From: Lachnospiraceae bacterium UBA7027
GTDB taxonomy: Bacteria > Bacillota > Clostridia > Lachnospirales > Lachnospiraceae
Length of the DNA: 20,973 nucleotides
Reading direction: 5' to 3'
NCBI GenBank assembly: GCA_002494135.1
Contig: DLBG01000032.1
Span: forward strand, 1-20,973
Shown: positions 7,801 through 13,716 of the stretch, piece after piece
How positions within the stretch are numbered: position 1 is the stretch's first letter
Layout of the letters: each line of letters opens with the position of its first letter
Program-made: the position numbers and the translations under genes
Notes under the pieces: generated by a model
Databases searched by the model: none
What the model saw: the letters and a program-made list of their open reading frames with translations, nothing else
Told to the model about the DNA's origin: nothing

Positions 7801-9499
7801 TATCGTCGGTAATTCCGGTTAAACTTGTCGTGGTAAAGGATAACGGCACCTTGGGATTGACGAATTCCGAGAACGTATCCTGACATTCCCCGTTTACCAC
7901 ACGCACGGCACCGATTTCGATAATACGGTTGTCCACGGGCGAAAAGCCGGTCGTTTCGATATCAAAAACGACAAAGGAATCCATAAGGCTCTGTCCTTTG
8001 TCATTGACGACGGCCTGGGTTAAATCATCGACAAGATAACCTTCCACACCGTATAAAACCTTGAAAGGATTTTCGTTGTCCTTGTTGATTTTTTCCAGTG
8101 TATGCATGGCTTCCGGAAAGGCCTGAACCACGCCGTGATCAGTGATGGCAAGCGAATTCATGCCCCAGGAATGGGCGCGTTTGATAATGTCCGCCGCATA
8201 GGATACGCCGTCCATGTCGCTGTATTTCGTATGGCAGTGCAGTTCCACACGCTTCTTTAAGGATAAGTCTTCTCTTTTCTTTTTCTCGGACACGGACTTT
8301 GCGATACCGTCAATGGAACTGATGGTAATTTCATGCGAGAAGGTATCATACTTTGCAACACCTTTTACGCGAACAAACTCGCCGTTTTTCACGGCCTTGG
8401 CAAACTCGTCCTTCTGATCCTCGAAGGTAAAGATTTTACACATAATGGAGTCTTTCTCGTCCGTTACCGCAAACGAGAACAGATGCTTTTCGTTACGAAG
8501 GGCACGGTCTTCCATGTTGAAAATCCGGCCTTTGATGACCACCATGCCGATTTCGTCGGTGATTTCACTGATCGGGGTAATATCGCCGGAAGCATCCCTG
8601 CCGTAAAGAATATTGGGATCCTCGCTTCGGTTAAGCGGCCGGCGGTAAGAATCCTTTTTATCGCCTTTGTCTTTCTTATTCCGTGATGCCCCGACAACTT
8701 TGTTTTTATCGGTATTTCCGGATTTGCCGTCCTTACTGTCAAAACCGGTTTTCTCCTTGGCGGCTTTGGCCCCGACGGCTTCGGCGCCCTCCGTTTTTGC
8801 TTTTTCGAGCATTTCGGGTGTGATTTTTGGCAGGGAACCGGTGGTTCCGAGACTGTCGACCCCGGCAAAAACAGGATCTACGCTTACGGTGGCAAGCGTT
8901 CCGTCATCTTCCTCGATGCGCGTTCCGTGGAATACGCGTTCCGAAATCTCTTCCACCCTCTTATTGATGCGATGCTCGCTCTCCTTACGGAAATTGCTTT
9001 CCGGGCGGTCCTCGTAATCAAAAGAAATTTTCACGGGAAGATTGCAGCGGTCTAAATAAACGCTCATAAGAAAGCTTTCGATGCTGCGCTCTCTTCTTCT
9101 GGCCACGGTGGAATTCTCAAGCGTGACATTCATTTCATCCTCACCCGTAAATTCCACGTGGGCATGCCTTAAAAGACTTCCGTTTAAGGAAGCCTCGTCG
9201 GTCAGTTCCGAAATGATGCTGTCACGGTAAACCTCCCAGAGCGTTTTGGGAGTATAGAGTCCGGAAAGTTTGTATTTTAAGTCGATATGGACTTCCATCC
9301 CGTCCGGAAAATAAGCATCGCAGATGGCACCCTGTGTCTTAAGGATGGCATTGCGCGGAACCAGATACGGACTGGTGACAAGCACGCGAATTGTGTCCGC
9401 TTCCGTATTGCTTTTTATGTTCTCGACTTCAAGGTCCTCGAATAATGCCGCGGACTCCCGGTCAAGGATTGCTTTTTTGAATACTTCTTTAAATCTCAT
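4829..9499 (-). CDS. polC: DNA polymerase III alpha subunit, PolC type
   Basis: A 1556-residue replicative DNA polymerase of low-GC Gram-positives with built-in proofreading. Domain order: N-terminal domain 1-215; charged linker 225-295; OB fold about 300-400; PHP domain from 419 with HCHTKYSDMDG at 421-431; a DEDDh 3'-5' exonuclease inserted in the PHP domain (DIETTGF at 513-519, HNANFD at 593-598, HRAVDD at 651-656); remaining PHP 700-830; polymerase core with SRGSVGSS at 974-981; zinc-binding cysteines 1001, 1004, 1030 and 1033; catalytic PDIDLNF at 1058-1064. The C-terminal QISLF at 1549-1553 is a sliding-clamp-binding motif. The protein is about 120 residues longer than the 1437-residue B. 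subtilis enzyme, partly through Lys/Asp/Gly-rich insertions at 225-295 and 1424-1452. The start has only a weak GGAAG at a long distance. Five iterated motifs precede it. Confidence 0.97.
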   Translation of the reverse strand: MRFKEVFKKAILDRESAALFEDLEVENIKSNTEADTIRVLVTSPYLVPRNAILKTQGAICDAYFPDGMEVHIDLKYKLSGLYTPKTLWEVYRDSIISELTDEASLNGSLLRHAHVEFTGEDEMNVTLENSTVARRRERSIESFLMSVYLDRCNLPVKISFDYEDRPESNFRKESEHRINKRVEEISERVFHGTRIEEDDGTLATVSVDPVFAGVDSLGTTGSLPKITPEMLEKAKTEGAEAVGAKAAKEKTGFDSKDGKSGNTDKNKVVGASRNKKDKGDKKDSYRRPLNRSEDPNILYGRDASGDITPISEITDEIGMVVIKGRIFNMEDRALRNEKHLFSFAVTDEKDSIMCKIFTFEDQKDEFAKAVKNGEFVRVKGVAKYDTFSHEITISSIDGIAKSVSEKKKREDLSLKKRVELHCHTKYSDMDGVSYAADIIKRAHSWGMNSLAITDHGVVQAFPEAMHTLEKINKDNENPFKVLYGVEGYLVDDLTQAVVNDKGQSLMDSFVVFDIETTGFSPVDNRIIEIGAVRVVNGECQDTFSEFVNPKVPLSFTTTSLTGITDDMVIVAETIDKVLPRFLDFIGDDALVAHNANFDMSFIMENCKRLGIEKEFTYLDTVAVSRTLLTRSKKHTLDHVCKDLGISLLNHHRAVDDATATAQIFARFVSMLAKKNVTTLKEVNDYTSSSVDRIMKSPSYHVIILAKSEIGRMNLYRLVSESHCKYFNSVPRMPKSLINKYREGLIVGSACEAGELFRALVDKKTDETLSKIASFYDYLEIQPIGNNEFMVRDNKKYPDIQNDEDLRDLNRRIVSLGEKLHIPVCATCDVHFLDPEDEIYRRILMSNKGFSDADQQAPLYLRTTEEMLAEFEYLGEEKAMEVVVDNTNLIASMCEFVSPIHPDKCPPEIPHSDETLKEICYTRAHEIYGEELPEVVSKRLERELNSIISNGFAVMYIIAQKLVWKSNEDGYLVGSRGSVGSSFVATMAGITEVNPLSPHYYCSKCHYSDFDSEDVKAYAGRAGCDMPDKNCPVCGEKLKKDGFDIPFETFLGFKGDKEPDIDLNFSGEYQSKAHKYTEVIFGAGQTFRAGTIGTVAEKTACGYVRKYFEEKGIPKRNCEITRIAQGCIDVRRTTGQHPGGIIVLPLGHDINQFTPVQHPANDMETDTITTHFDYHSIDHNLLKLDILGHDDPTMIRMLQDLTGIDPLTIPLDDPKVMTLFQSTEALGITPDQIGGTKLGSLGIPEFGTDFAMQMLIDTHPTSFSDLVRIAGLAHGTDVWLGNAQKLIAEGTATISTAICTRDDIMTYLIGMGLDPGMSFKIMEMVRKGKVAGGKCDAWPEWKEEMIKHNVPDWYVWSCEKIKYMFPKAHAAAYVMMAWRIAYCKVNYPLAYYAAYFSIRATAFNYEKMCQGPERLNAAIEEYKRKAGITGSEDDSKKASGGDEEVSNKEEGEYKDMRLVQEMYARGFRFMPIDIFRAHAKNFQIIDGMIMPSLTSIEGVADSAATGIVEACKKGPFTSKTDFKNRAKVTDTVLRTMDHLGLLGNLPENNQISLFDSF

Positions 9500-9530
9500 T
9501 GCTGCTTTTGCTTCCGTTGAAAATTTAAAA

Positions 9531-9551
9531 ATTATGTATGGTTTACATAAT
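9531..9551 (-). repeat. Perfect 8-bp inverted repeat in the polC leader
   Basis: ATTATGTA at 9531-9538 and TACATAAT at 9544-9551 form an exact inverted repeat with a 5-nt loop. On the minus strand the hairpin is followed by TTTTTAAATTTT, so it could be a weak AT-rich terminator or attenuator between ispG and polC, or an operator half-site pair. The right arm is shared with the first copy of the direct repeat array. Confidence 0.55.
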
Positions 9552-9608
9552 TATAGTTTACATAAAGTAGTTTACATAATGTCGTTGACATAATTTTAGT
9601 TAACATAA
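9541..9608. repeat. Five direct repeats of GTTTACATAA upstream of polC
   Basis: Copies start at 9541, 9556, 9570, 9584 and 9599. The first three are exact GTTTACATAA, the fourth is GTTGACATAA and the fifth GTTAACATAA. Start-to-start distances are 15, 14, 14 and 15 bp. They fill the space between the ispG stop and the polC start. On the coding strand the motif reads TTATGTAAAC. A perfect TATAAT (minus strand, 9555-9550) lies between copies 1 and 2 with no good -35, so the array overlaps the likely polC promoter. This looks like an operator or iteron array; the binding factor is unknown. Confidence 0.85.
9550..9555 (-). promoter_or_regulatory. Candidate -10 element of a polC promoter
   Basis: An exact TATAAT on the minus strand, 51 nt before the polC ATG and embedded in the direct-repeat array. 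No sequence close to TTGACA is found 16-18 bp upstream, where copies of the repeat lie instead. If real, the promoter would depend on a factor bound to the repeats, or polC would mainly be reached from upstream transcription. Confidence 0.35.
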
Positions 9609-9627
9609 CTTATTCCAAATCCGGATA

Positions 9628-10683
9628 TCAGGTCCAGGCATCCAGTTCGGCGCGGAGCGTATCGAGTAATTCCGCTTCGGGAACTTTACGGACAACTTCC
9701 CCATGCCTGATCAAAAGTCCGACTCCGTCTCCTCCGGCGATTCCAAGGTCAGCTTCCTTCGCTTCTCCCGGTCCGTTTACGACGCAGCCCATTACCGCCA
9801 CTTTGATATTTAAGTGAGGATATGCCTCAACCATGGTCTCCACCTTATTAGCCAGACCGATTAAGTCAATTTTGGTTCTGCCGCAGGTCGGACAGCTTAC
9901 CACTTCGATTCCGCCCTGTCTTAAGCCCAGTGTTTTCAGAATTCTCTTGGCTGTCTTTACCTCTTCGACCGGATCGCCGGTTAAGGATACACGAATGGTA
10001 TCCCCGATTCCGTCATTTAAAATAATACCGAGCCCTACCGAACTTTTGACTGTACCGGTAAATAGTGTGCCGGCTTCCGTAATTCCGATGTGAAGAGGAT
10101 ACTTTGTTTTCTCAGCAATCAGTTCATGCGCTTTGACACACATTAAAACATCCGATGACTTGATGGAAATGACAATATTGTCGTAACCGGCATTCTCAAT
10201 CATGGAAACCTTGTCAAGGGCACTTTCCACGATTCCTTCCGCGGTAACGTGACCGTACTTTTCGATAATCGGTTTTTCCAGCGAACCGGAATTGACTCCG
10301 ACACGGATGGGAATGTTTCTTTCCTTTGCCACATCCACAACGGCTTTTAACTTCTCTTCGCCTCCGATGTTACCTGGGTTGATACGGATTTTATCCGCGC
10401 CGTTTTCCATGGCGGCAATGGCCATTCTGTAATCGAAATGAATATCTGCCACGAGCGGAATGGAAATCTCTTTTTTGATTTCCGCAATGGCTTTCGCAGC
10501 TTCCTCTGTCGGGACGGTACAGCGGATGATTTCACAGCCCGCTGCCTCAAGGCGGTGAATCTGTTCCACCGTGGCTTTCACGTCCTCTGTTCTTGTATTG
10601 GTCATGGACTGGATCAGAATGGGATTTCCTCCTCCGATCACTTTATTTCCGATCTGAATTACCTTCGTGTTGTCGCGATACAT
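9628..10683 (-). CDS. ispG: 4-hydroxy-3-methylbut-2-enyl diphosphate synthase IspG
   Basis: A 351-residue [4Fe-4S] enzyme that reductively converts methylerythritol cyclodiphosphate to HMBPP, the penultimate step of the MEP isoprenoid pathway. Seen: N-terminal TIM-barrel signature PILIQSMTNTRTEDV at 21-35, HFDYRMAIAA at 82-91, the conserved Gly-rich segment after KIRINPGN, and the iron-sulfur ligands Cys264 and Cys267 (SCPTCGR), Cys300 and Glu307 (MGCVVNGPGEA). Length is normal for the bacterial form without the middle domain. The ATG at 10683 has AGGAGG with about 8-nt spacing; an upstream in-frame start at 10734 has no such site. It supplies precursors for UppS encoded upstream and complements Dxr. 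It is separated from the cdsA-dxr-rseP run by the kinase pair. Confidence 0.96.
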   Translation of the reverse strand: MYRDNTKVIQIGNKVIGGGNPILIQSMTNTRTEDVKATVEQIHRLEAAGCEIIRCTVPTEEAAKAIAEIKKEISIPLVADIHFDYRMAIAAMENGADKIRINPGNIGGEEKLKAVVDVAKERNIPIRVGVNSGSLEKPIIEKYGHVTAEGIVESALDKVSMIENAGYDNIVISIKSSDVLMCVKAHELIAEKTKYPLHIGITEAGTLFTGTVKSSVGLGIILNDGIGDTIRVSLTGDPVEEVKTAKRILKTLGLRQGGIEVVSCPTCGRTKIDLIGLANKVETMVEAYPHLNIKVAVMGCVVNGPGEAKEADLGIAGGDGVGLLIRHGEVVRKVPEAELLDTLRAELDAWT

Positions 10684-10708
10684 AATAACACCTCCTAACG
10701 CACAATCT

Positions 10709-10738
10709 AGTGTATCATACTCGGGTGAACACATTCAA
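10709..10738 (-). promoter_or_regulatory. Candidate promoter for ispG
   Basis: Minus-strand TTGAAT at 10738-10733 (4/6 to the -35 consensus), an 18-bp spacer, and TACACT at 10714-10709 (4/6), with a TG one base before the -10. Transcription would start about 20 nt before the ispG ATG. The spacer lengths and position are reasonable, but both hexamers are imperfect. Confidence 0.35.
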
Positions 10739-10772
10739 TTGTGTAGAATAGACAAATAAAATCCGATTTTTT

Positions 10773-11828
10773 CTACCCTGCCAGAAAGAGGCTGTAAATC
10801 CTTGTACATTCCTCGCCGAATTGTTTTCTGTTGTATGATTCCGCAAGGATTTCCACGATTAAAAACACGCATCCCGCCAGAAGGCAGAGCTTGCCGGATT
10901 GCACCTTCCCGCTTACTCTGTAACTGATTGTATACAGTCCGTAAAAGGAAAGAATGCCGCCTCCGTCCGTTAAAACAATACTCCGTATTTTTCCGGCCAG
11001 ACGTTTTAAGCGATGCCGTCTGTCGGCTCCTTTTAACCGTTCCGAGAGGATTTGTGCACTCGCATAGCGGTCTTTCGGATTTCTGCGGATACATCTGCAT
11101 GCTATTTCCGCCAAAGGAGCACTTAACCCAAGCCTTCTTAATGTAGCCGCAGTTGGTCTTCTGTTTGTTGTCTCCGGTCCTTTCCCTGATATTATGTAAA
11201 CTAAAATATATCCAAGCGCATATACATCGCTTTCTCTGAAACAGATTCCAAGGTACATTTCTGGTGCCGCATATCCCGGTGTGGATTCCCTTGCCTGCTT
11301 TCGGTTTGAAAACCTGGCTGCCGATCCGAAATCCAGAAGTTTTACTTCTCCTTCTTTTGTCACATAGATGTTTTCCGGTTTCAAATCGCCGTGCACAATC
11401 GGAACCGGGCGGCTGTGCAGATAGGATACGATTTCCACGAGTTTTGTAAAGATTTCCGTAGCCTGCCGGTTCGTGCCCCGCTGAAGGTTCGCGCCCTGCT
11501 GCCGGTTCGTGCCCTGCTGCCGAATTGCGCCCTGATCTTGCATTCTGTTCTTTTGTATGAATTCTTTGAGCGATATGCCTTCCTCGTATTCCATCACAAG
11601 AAAATATTTTTCGTCATGAATAAAACAGTCCGCAAGTCTCGGGATGCCGGGATGTCGAAGTATTTTAAGCATCTGCGCTTCTCTTTCGCCCCGCGATATG
11701 CACTCAAAACACTTCATGGCATAATACAGGCCGCTGTTTAAATCCCTTACACGGTAAACCGTGCCGCTGGTGCCCTTGCCGATTTCATCTATGACAATGT
11801 ATTTTCCGATTTTTTCTCCCTGTCGCAT
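10773..11828 (-). CDS. Membrane-anchored Ser/Thr protein kinase without PASTA domains
   Basis: A 351-residue Hanks-type kinase. Seen: glycine loop GKGTSGTVY at 17-25, Lys39 (AMK), Glu50 of helix C, catalytic loop HGDLKPEN at 146-153 with Asp148 and Asn153, DFG at 166-168, APE at 188-190, and SDVYALGYILVYI for helix F. The catalytic loop has Gly instead of Arg before Asp, so it is a non-RD kinase. Two hydrophobic segments near the C-terminus (about 275-300 and 310-330) suggest membrane attachment; there are no extracellular PASTA repeats, unlike PrkC. Residues 99-122 are four tandem copies of a six-residue unit (see the repeat feature). I chose ATG 11828 because AGGGAG lies about 9 nt upstream; a longer frame from 11960 would overlap the upstream gene. 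It follows the putative pseudo-phosphatase by 43 nt. Substrates unknown. Confidence 0.88.
   Translation of the reverse strand: MRQGEKIGKYIVIDEIGKGTSGTVYRVRDLNSGLYYAMKCFECISRGEREAQMLKILRHPGIPRLADCFIHDEKYFLVMEYEEGISLKEFIQKNRMQDQGAIRQQGTNRQQGANLQRGTNRQATEIFTKLVEIVSYLHSRPVPIVHGDLKPENIYVTKEGEVKLLDFGSAARFSNRKQARESTPGYAAPEMYLGICFRESDVYALGYILVYIISGKGPETTNRRPTAATLRRLGLSAPLAEIACRCIRRNPKDRYASAQILSERLKGADRRHRLKRLAGKIRSIVLTDGGGILSFYGLYTISYRVSGKVQSGKLCLLAGCVFLIVEILAESYNRKQFGEECTRIYSLFLAG
11463..11534 (-). repeat. Four 18-bp tandem repeats inside the kinase gene
   Basis: Four consecutive 18-bp units at 11517-11534, 11499-11516, 11481-11498 and 11463-11480 (coding order). The typical unit is CAGGGCACGAACCGGCAG. 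They encode QGAIRQ, QGTNRQ, QGANLQ and RGTNRQ. The unit length is a multiple of three, so copy-number change would alter loop length without a frameshift. The array lies between the kinase N-lobe hinge and helix E. Confidence 0.92.
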
Positions 11829-11871
11829 ACCTATGTTCTCCCTGCGCAAATCTGATGTCTCCCTGTCAATT

Positions 11872-12441
11872 TTATGAGCCCGGTCTGCCTCCAAAACCCT
11901 CCTGCAGCTTATGCACTCTTCCGAACAGGTACTCCGCGGTGCTTTCCAGATAAACCGCATCGTACCTGCCCGTGCGGTTTCTTAACTTCGCCCTTCGCCC
12001 GAGTTCTTTCAGGCGTACATCCGCTTCCCCGATTCCGTTTTTTTCAAAGAACCGGCAAAATTCCTCTTTCGGTACGGCCTTTGAAAAATCCTTCGTAATC
12101 AGAAGATATCCGCGCTTATTCACCTTAAGAATTCCGTCCGTCCCGTATAAGAAGACCCGTTTTCGAAACATTACGACAACTTTAAGCCTTTCGTCACGAA
12201 ACCGATTTTTTTGCAGGAACGTGTTTCGCACGCGCGCTCCGAGTCCGTGCTCACGAATAACCGGCAGGGCATCCTCATAGAACCATCCGATTACGTTTTG
12301 TACGATATTTTCGCCGTCGGGCCCGTCATAAAGTGCCCCTATTACCACCGGCCCCGCGCCTGTCATGACATGTTCCAGCGCAAGGCACGAAGATCCTGCC
12401 CCCTCCTCCCGGAGAAAGGCATACCGGTACCCTTCTTTCAT
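11872..12441 (-). CDS. Unknown protein, possibly a degenerate PP2C-like phosphatase
   Basis: A 189-residue soluble protein. No family is recognised with certainty. Its plan recalls PP2C phosphatases: an opening GYRYAFLREEGAGSSCLALEH where PP2Cs carry the NED motif; VVIGALYDGPDGENIVQNVI where they carry DGMGG; and VVVMFRKRVFLYGTDGILKVN followed by LLITKDFS, like the GDSR strand and the LT-DHS segment. Most metal-binding residues are absent, only an Asp-Gly remaining, so catalysis is doubtful. A kinase gene starts 43 nt downstream, the usual partner of a PP2C. I chose the ATG at 12441, preceded by GGGAGG with about 6-nt spacing; the ATG next to it at 12444 and a TTG at 12474 are alternatives. 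The PP2C idea is an inference from weak pattern similarity. Confidence 0.6.
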   Translation of the reverse strand: MKEGYRYAFLREEGAGSSCLALEHVMTGAGPVVIGALYDGPDGENIVQNVIGWFYEDALPVIREHGLGARVRNTFLQKNRFRDERLKVVVMFRKRVFLYGTDGILKVNKRGYLLITKDFSKAVPKEEFCRFFEKNGIGEADVRLKELGRRAKLRNRTGRYDAVYLESTAEYLFGRVHKLQEGFGGRPGS

Positions 12442-12484
12442 CATCTGCCTCCCGGGTTTCCCCGTCTGTTTCAATTGTCCTTTT

Positions 12485-12508
12485 GAATAAAAAAACCGAA
12501 ACGGTTTC
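12485..12508 (-). terminator. Weak intrinsic terminator after rseP
   Basis: On the minus strand AAACCG-TTT-CGGTTT (12507-12493) forms a 6-bp stem and is followed by TTTTTTATT. It lies about 42 nt after the rseP stop and 44 nt before the next start codon. The short stem suggests partial termination, which would set the kinase pair at a lower level than the pyrH-rseP run. I could not find a convincing promoter between it and the next gene. Confidence 0.55.
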
Positions 12509-12549
12509 CCTGAAAAAAAGAATAGAAATAAAACCCGCGCTTTTCGTCC

Positions 12550-13716
12550 TTAACGGAAAAACCGCGACACATCGTTCACCAAAACCAGAACCATAAGCAC
12601 CAGCAGTGCCCCGAAACCGACCAGTGTTACGACGGCTTCGAACTTCTTCGGTATCTTGCGGCGAAAAATGAGTTCCGCAATTAAGAACACAAGGCGGCCT
12701 CCGTCCAGTGCCGGGAACGGAAGCAGGTTCATGATTGCCAGGTTAACGCTTAAAAGCAGCGCAATGTTAACAAGATTGATTAATACGGTTCCTATCCCGT
12801 AAGCTTTCGTTTCCTGAATGGTGTTACCGATTACCTGCGCCATACCGACGGGACCGGCTACATCATCTTTCTTGATCCGCCCCGAGAAAAGCATTCCTAT
12901 GCTTTTTACGGACGCTTTCAGCCAGTAACGCACTTCATACCAGCTGTACTGGAAAATCTTAATATTGGCGCAGTCAACGACTTCTCCGGCATAGATCCCC
13001 ATTACACGCCGTCCTTCCATGCTGCCGAGTGAAATATTCACGGTATTGATTTCATCCCCGCGCTTATATTTTACAACCCAGTCGTTGGTGCGGTTTGTGA
13101 TTGTATAAAGTGTGATTTCGGAGAACAGATAGATTCTCTCTCCGTTAATCGAAATGATTTCGTCTCCGGGCTGCAGACCGGCTTCCTGTGCGGGCATCCC
13201 TTCAATTAACGCGCCGATTACCGGCGGATTCTCCCCACAGACTCCGACTACGAGCATGGCAAGAAGAAAGCCGAGAAGAATGTTAAAAACAGGCCCGGCA
13301 AGTACGGTTGCGATACGGCCCGCAAGCGGTGCCTCCGAGAATTTGCATCCCCAGATTCCCTCTTCTTCCTCATCATCCAAATCTTCGGAATCGTCTTTTT
13401 TGCTTTTTTCGGAAGTTTTTAAACTTGTACCCTTCGTGGGATCTTCCATCGGATTCTCTTCACTGACAGCCTCATCCTCTTCGTCCTCAAACGGATCTTC
13501 CTCTTCGAAGATACAGGCGCCGCCGAACGGCAGGGCACGGAGTGCATATTCCGTTCCTTTACGCTTAAAATGAAGCAGTCTCGGGCCCATTCCGACCGCA
13601 AATTCTTTTACGTGAATCCCGTTTGCCTTGGCCACAATAAAATGGCCGAACTCGTGTACCACCACGAGAACGGAAAAAATCACGATGAATGCAAGAATGG
13701 TCCAGATTACAGACAC
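12550..13716 (-). CDS. rseP: Site-2 intramembrane metalloprotease RseP/RasP
   Basis: A 388-residue zinc protease of the M50B family that cleaves membrane-spanning segments, for example of anti-sigma factors and signal peptides. Seen: TM1 with HEFGH at 21-25 (zinc ligands and catalytic Glu); a hydrophobic segment at 137-160; a PDZ domain at about 163-230 with GMPAQEAGLQPGDEIISING; late membrane segments with NLLPFPALDGGRL, in which LDGG at 337-340 carries the third zinc ligand; and a C-terminal TM. The start is GTG at 13716 inside the last codons of dxr (10-nt overlap) with GAGGGG upstream. Unusual: residues 71-119, a loop between TM1 and TM2, form a highly acidic insertion that makes the protein about 45 residues longer than I expect for Clostridia. 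Confidence 0.95.
   Translation of the reverse strand: MSVIWTILAFIVIFSVLVVVHEFGHFIVAKANGIHVKEFAVGMGPRLLHFKRKGTEYALRALPFGGACIFEEEDPFEDEEDEAVSEENPMEDPTKGTSLKTSEKSKKDDSEDLDDEEEEGIWGCKFSEAPLAGRIATVLAGPVFNILLGFLLAMLVVGVCGENPPVIGALIEGMPAQEAGLQPGDEIISINGERIYLFSEITLYTITNRTNDWVVKYKRGDEINTVNISLGSMEGRRVMGIYAGEVVDCANIKIFQYSWYEVRYWLKASVKSIGMLFSGRIKKDDVAGPVGMAQVIGNTIQETKAYGIGTVLINLVNIALLLSVNLAIMNLLPFPALDGGRLVFLIAELIFRRKIPKKFEAVVTLVGFGALLVLMVLVLVNDVSRFFR

Noticed and set aside
10740..10780. Inverted repeats GTAGAA...TTCTAC with an inner AAAATC/GATTTT around the kinase stop
   Set aside because: Considered as a terminator, but the pairing is AT-rich, the arms are unevenly spaced and no T tract follows.
11463..11534. 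Possible short CRISPR-like array
   Set aside because: The units are contiguous without spacers, in frame within a kinase, and imperfect; it is a coding tandem repeat.
11829..11960. Upstream start of the kinase
   Set aside because: Would overlap the upstream gene by 89 nt and add a Cys/Arg-rich segment before the normal kinase N-terminus; ATG 11828 has AGGGAG.
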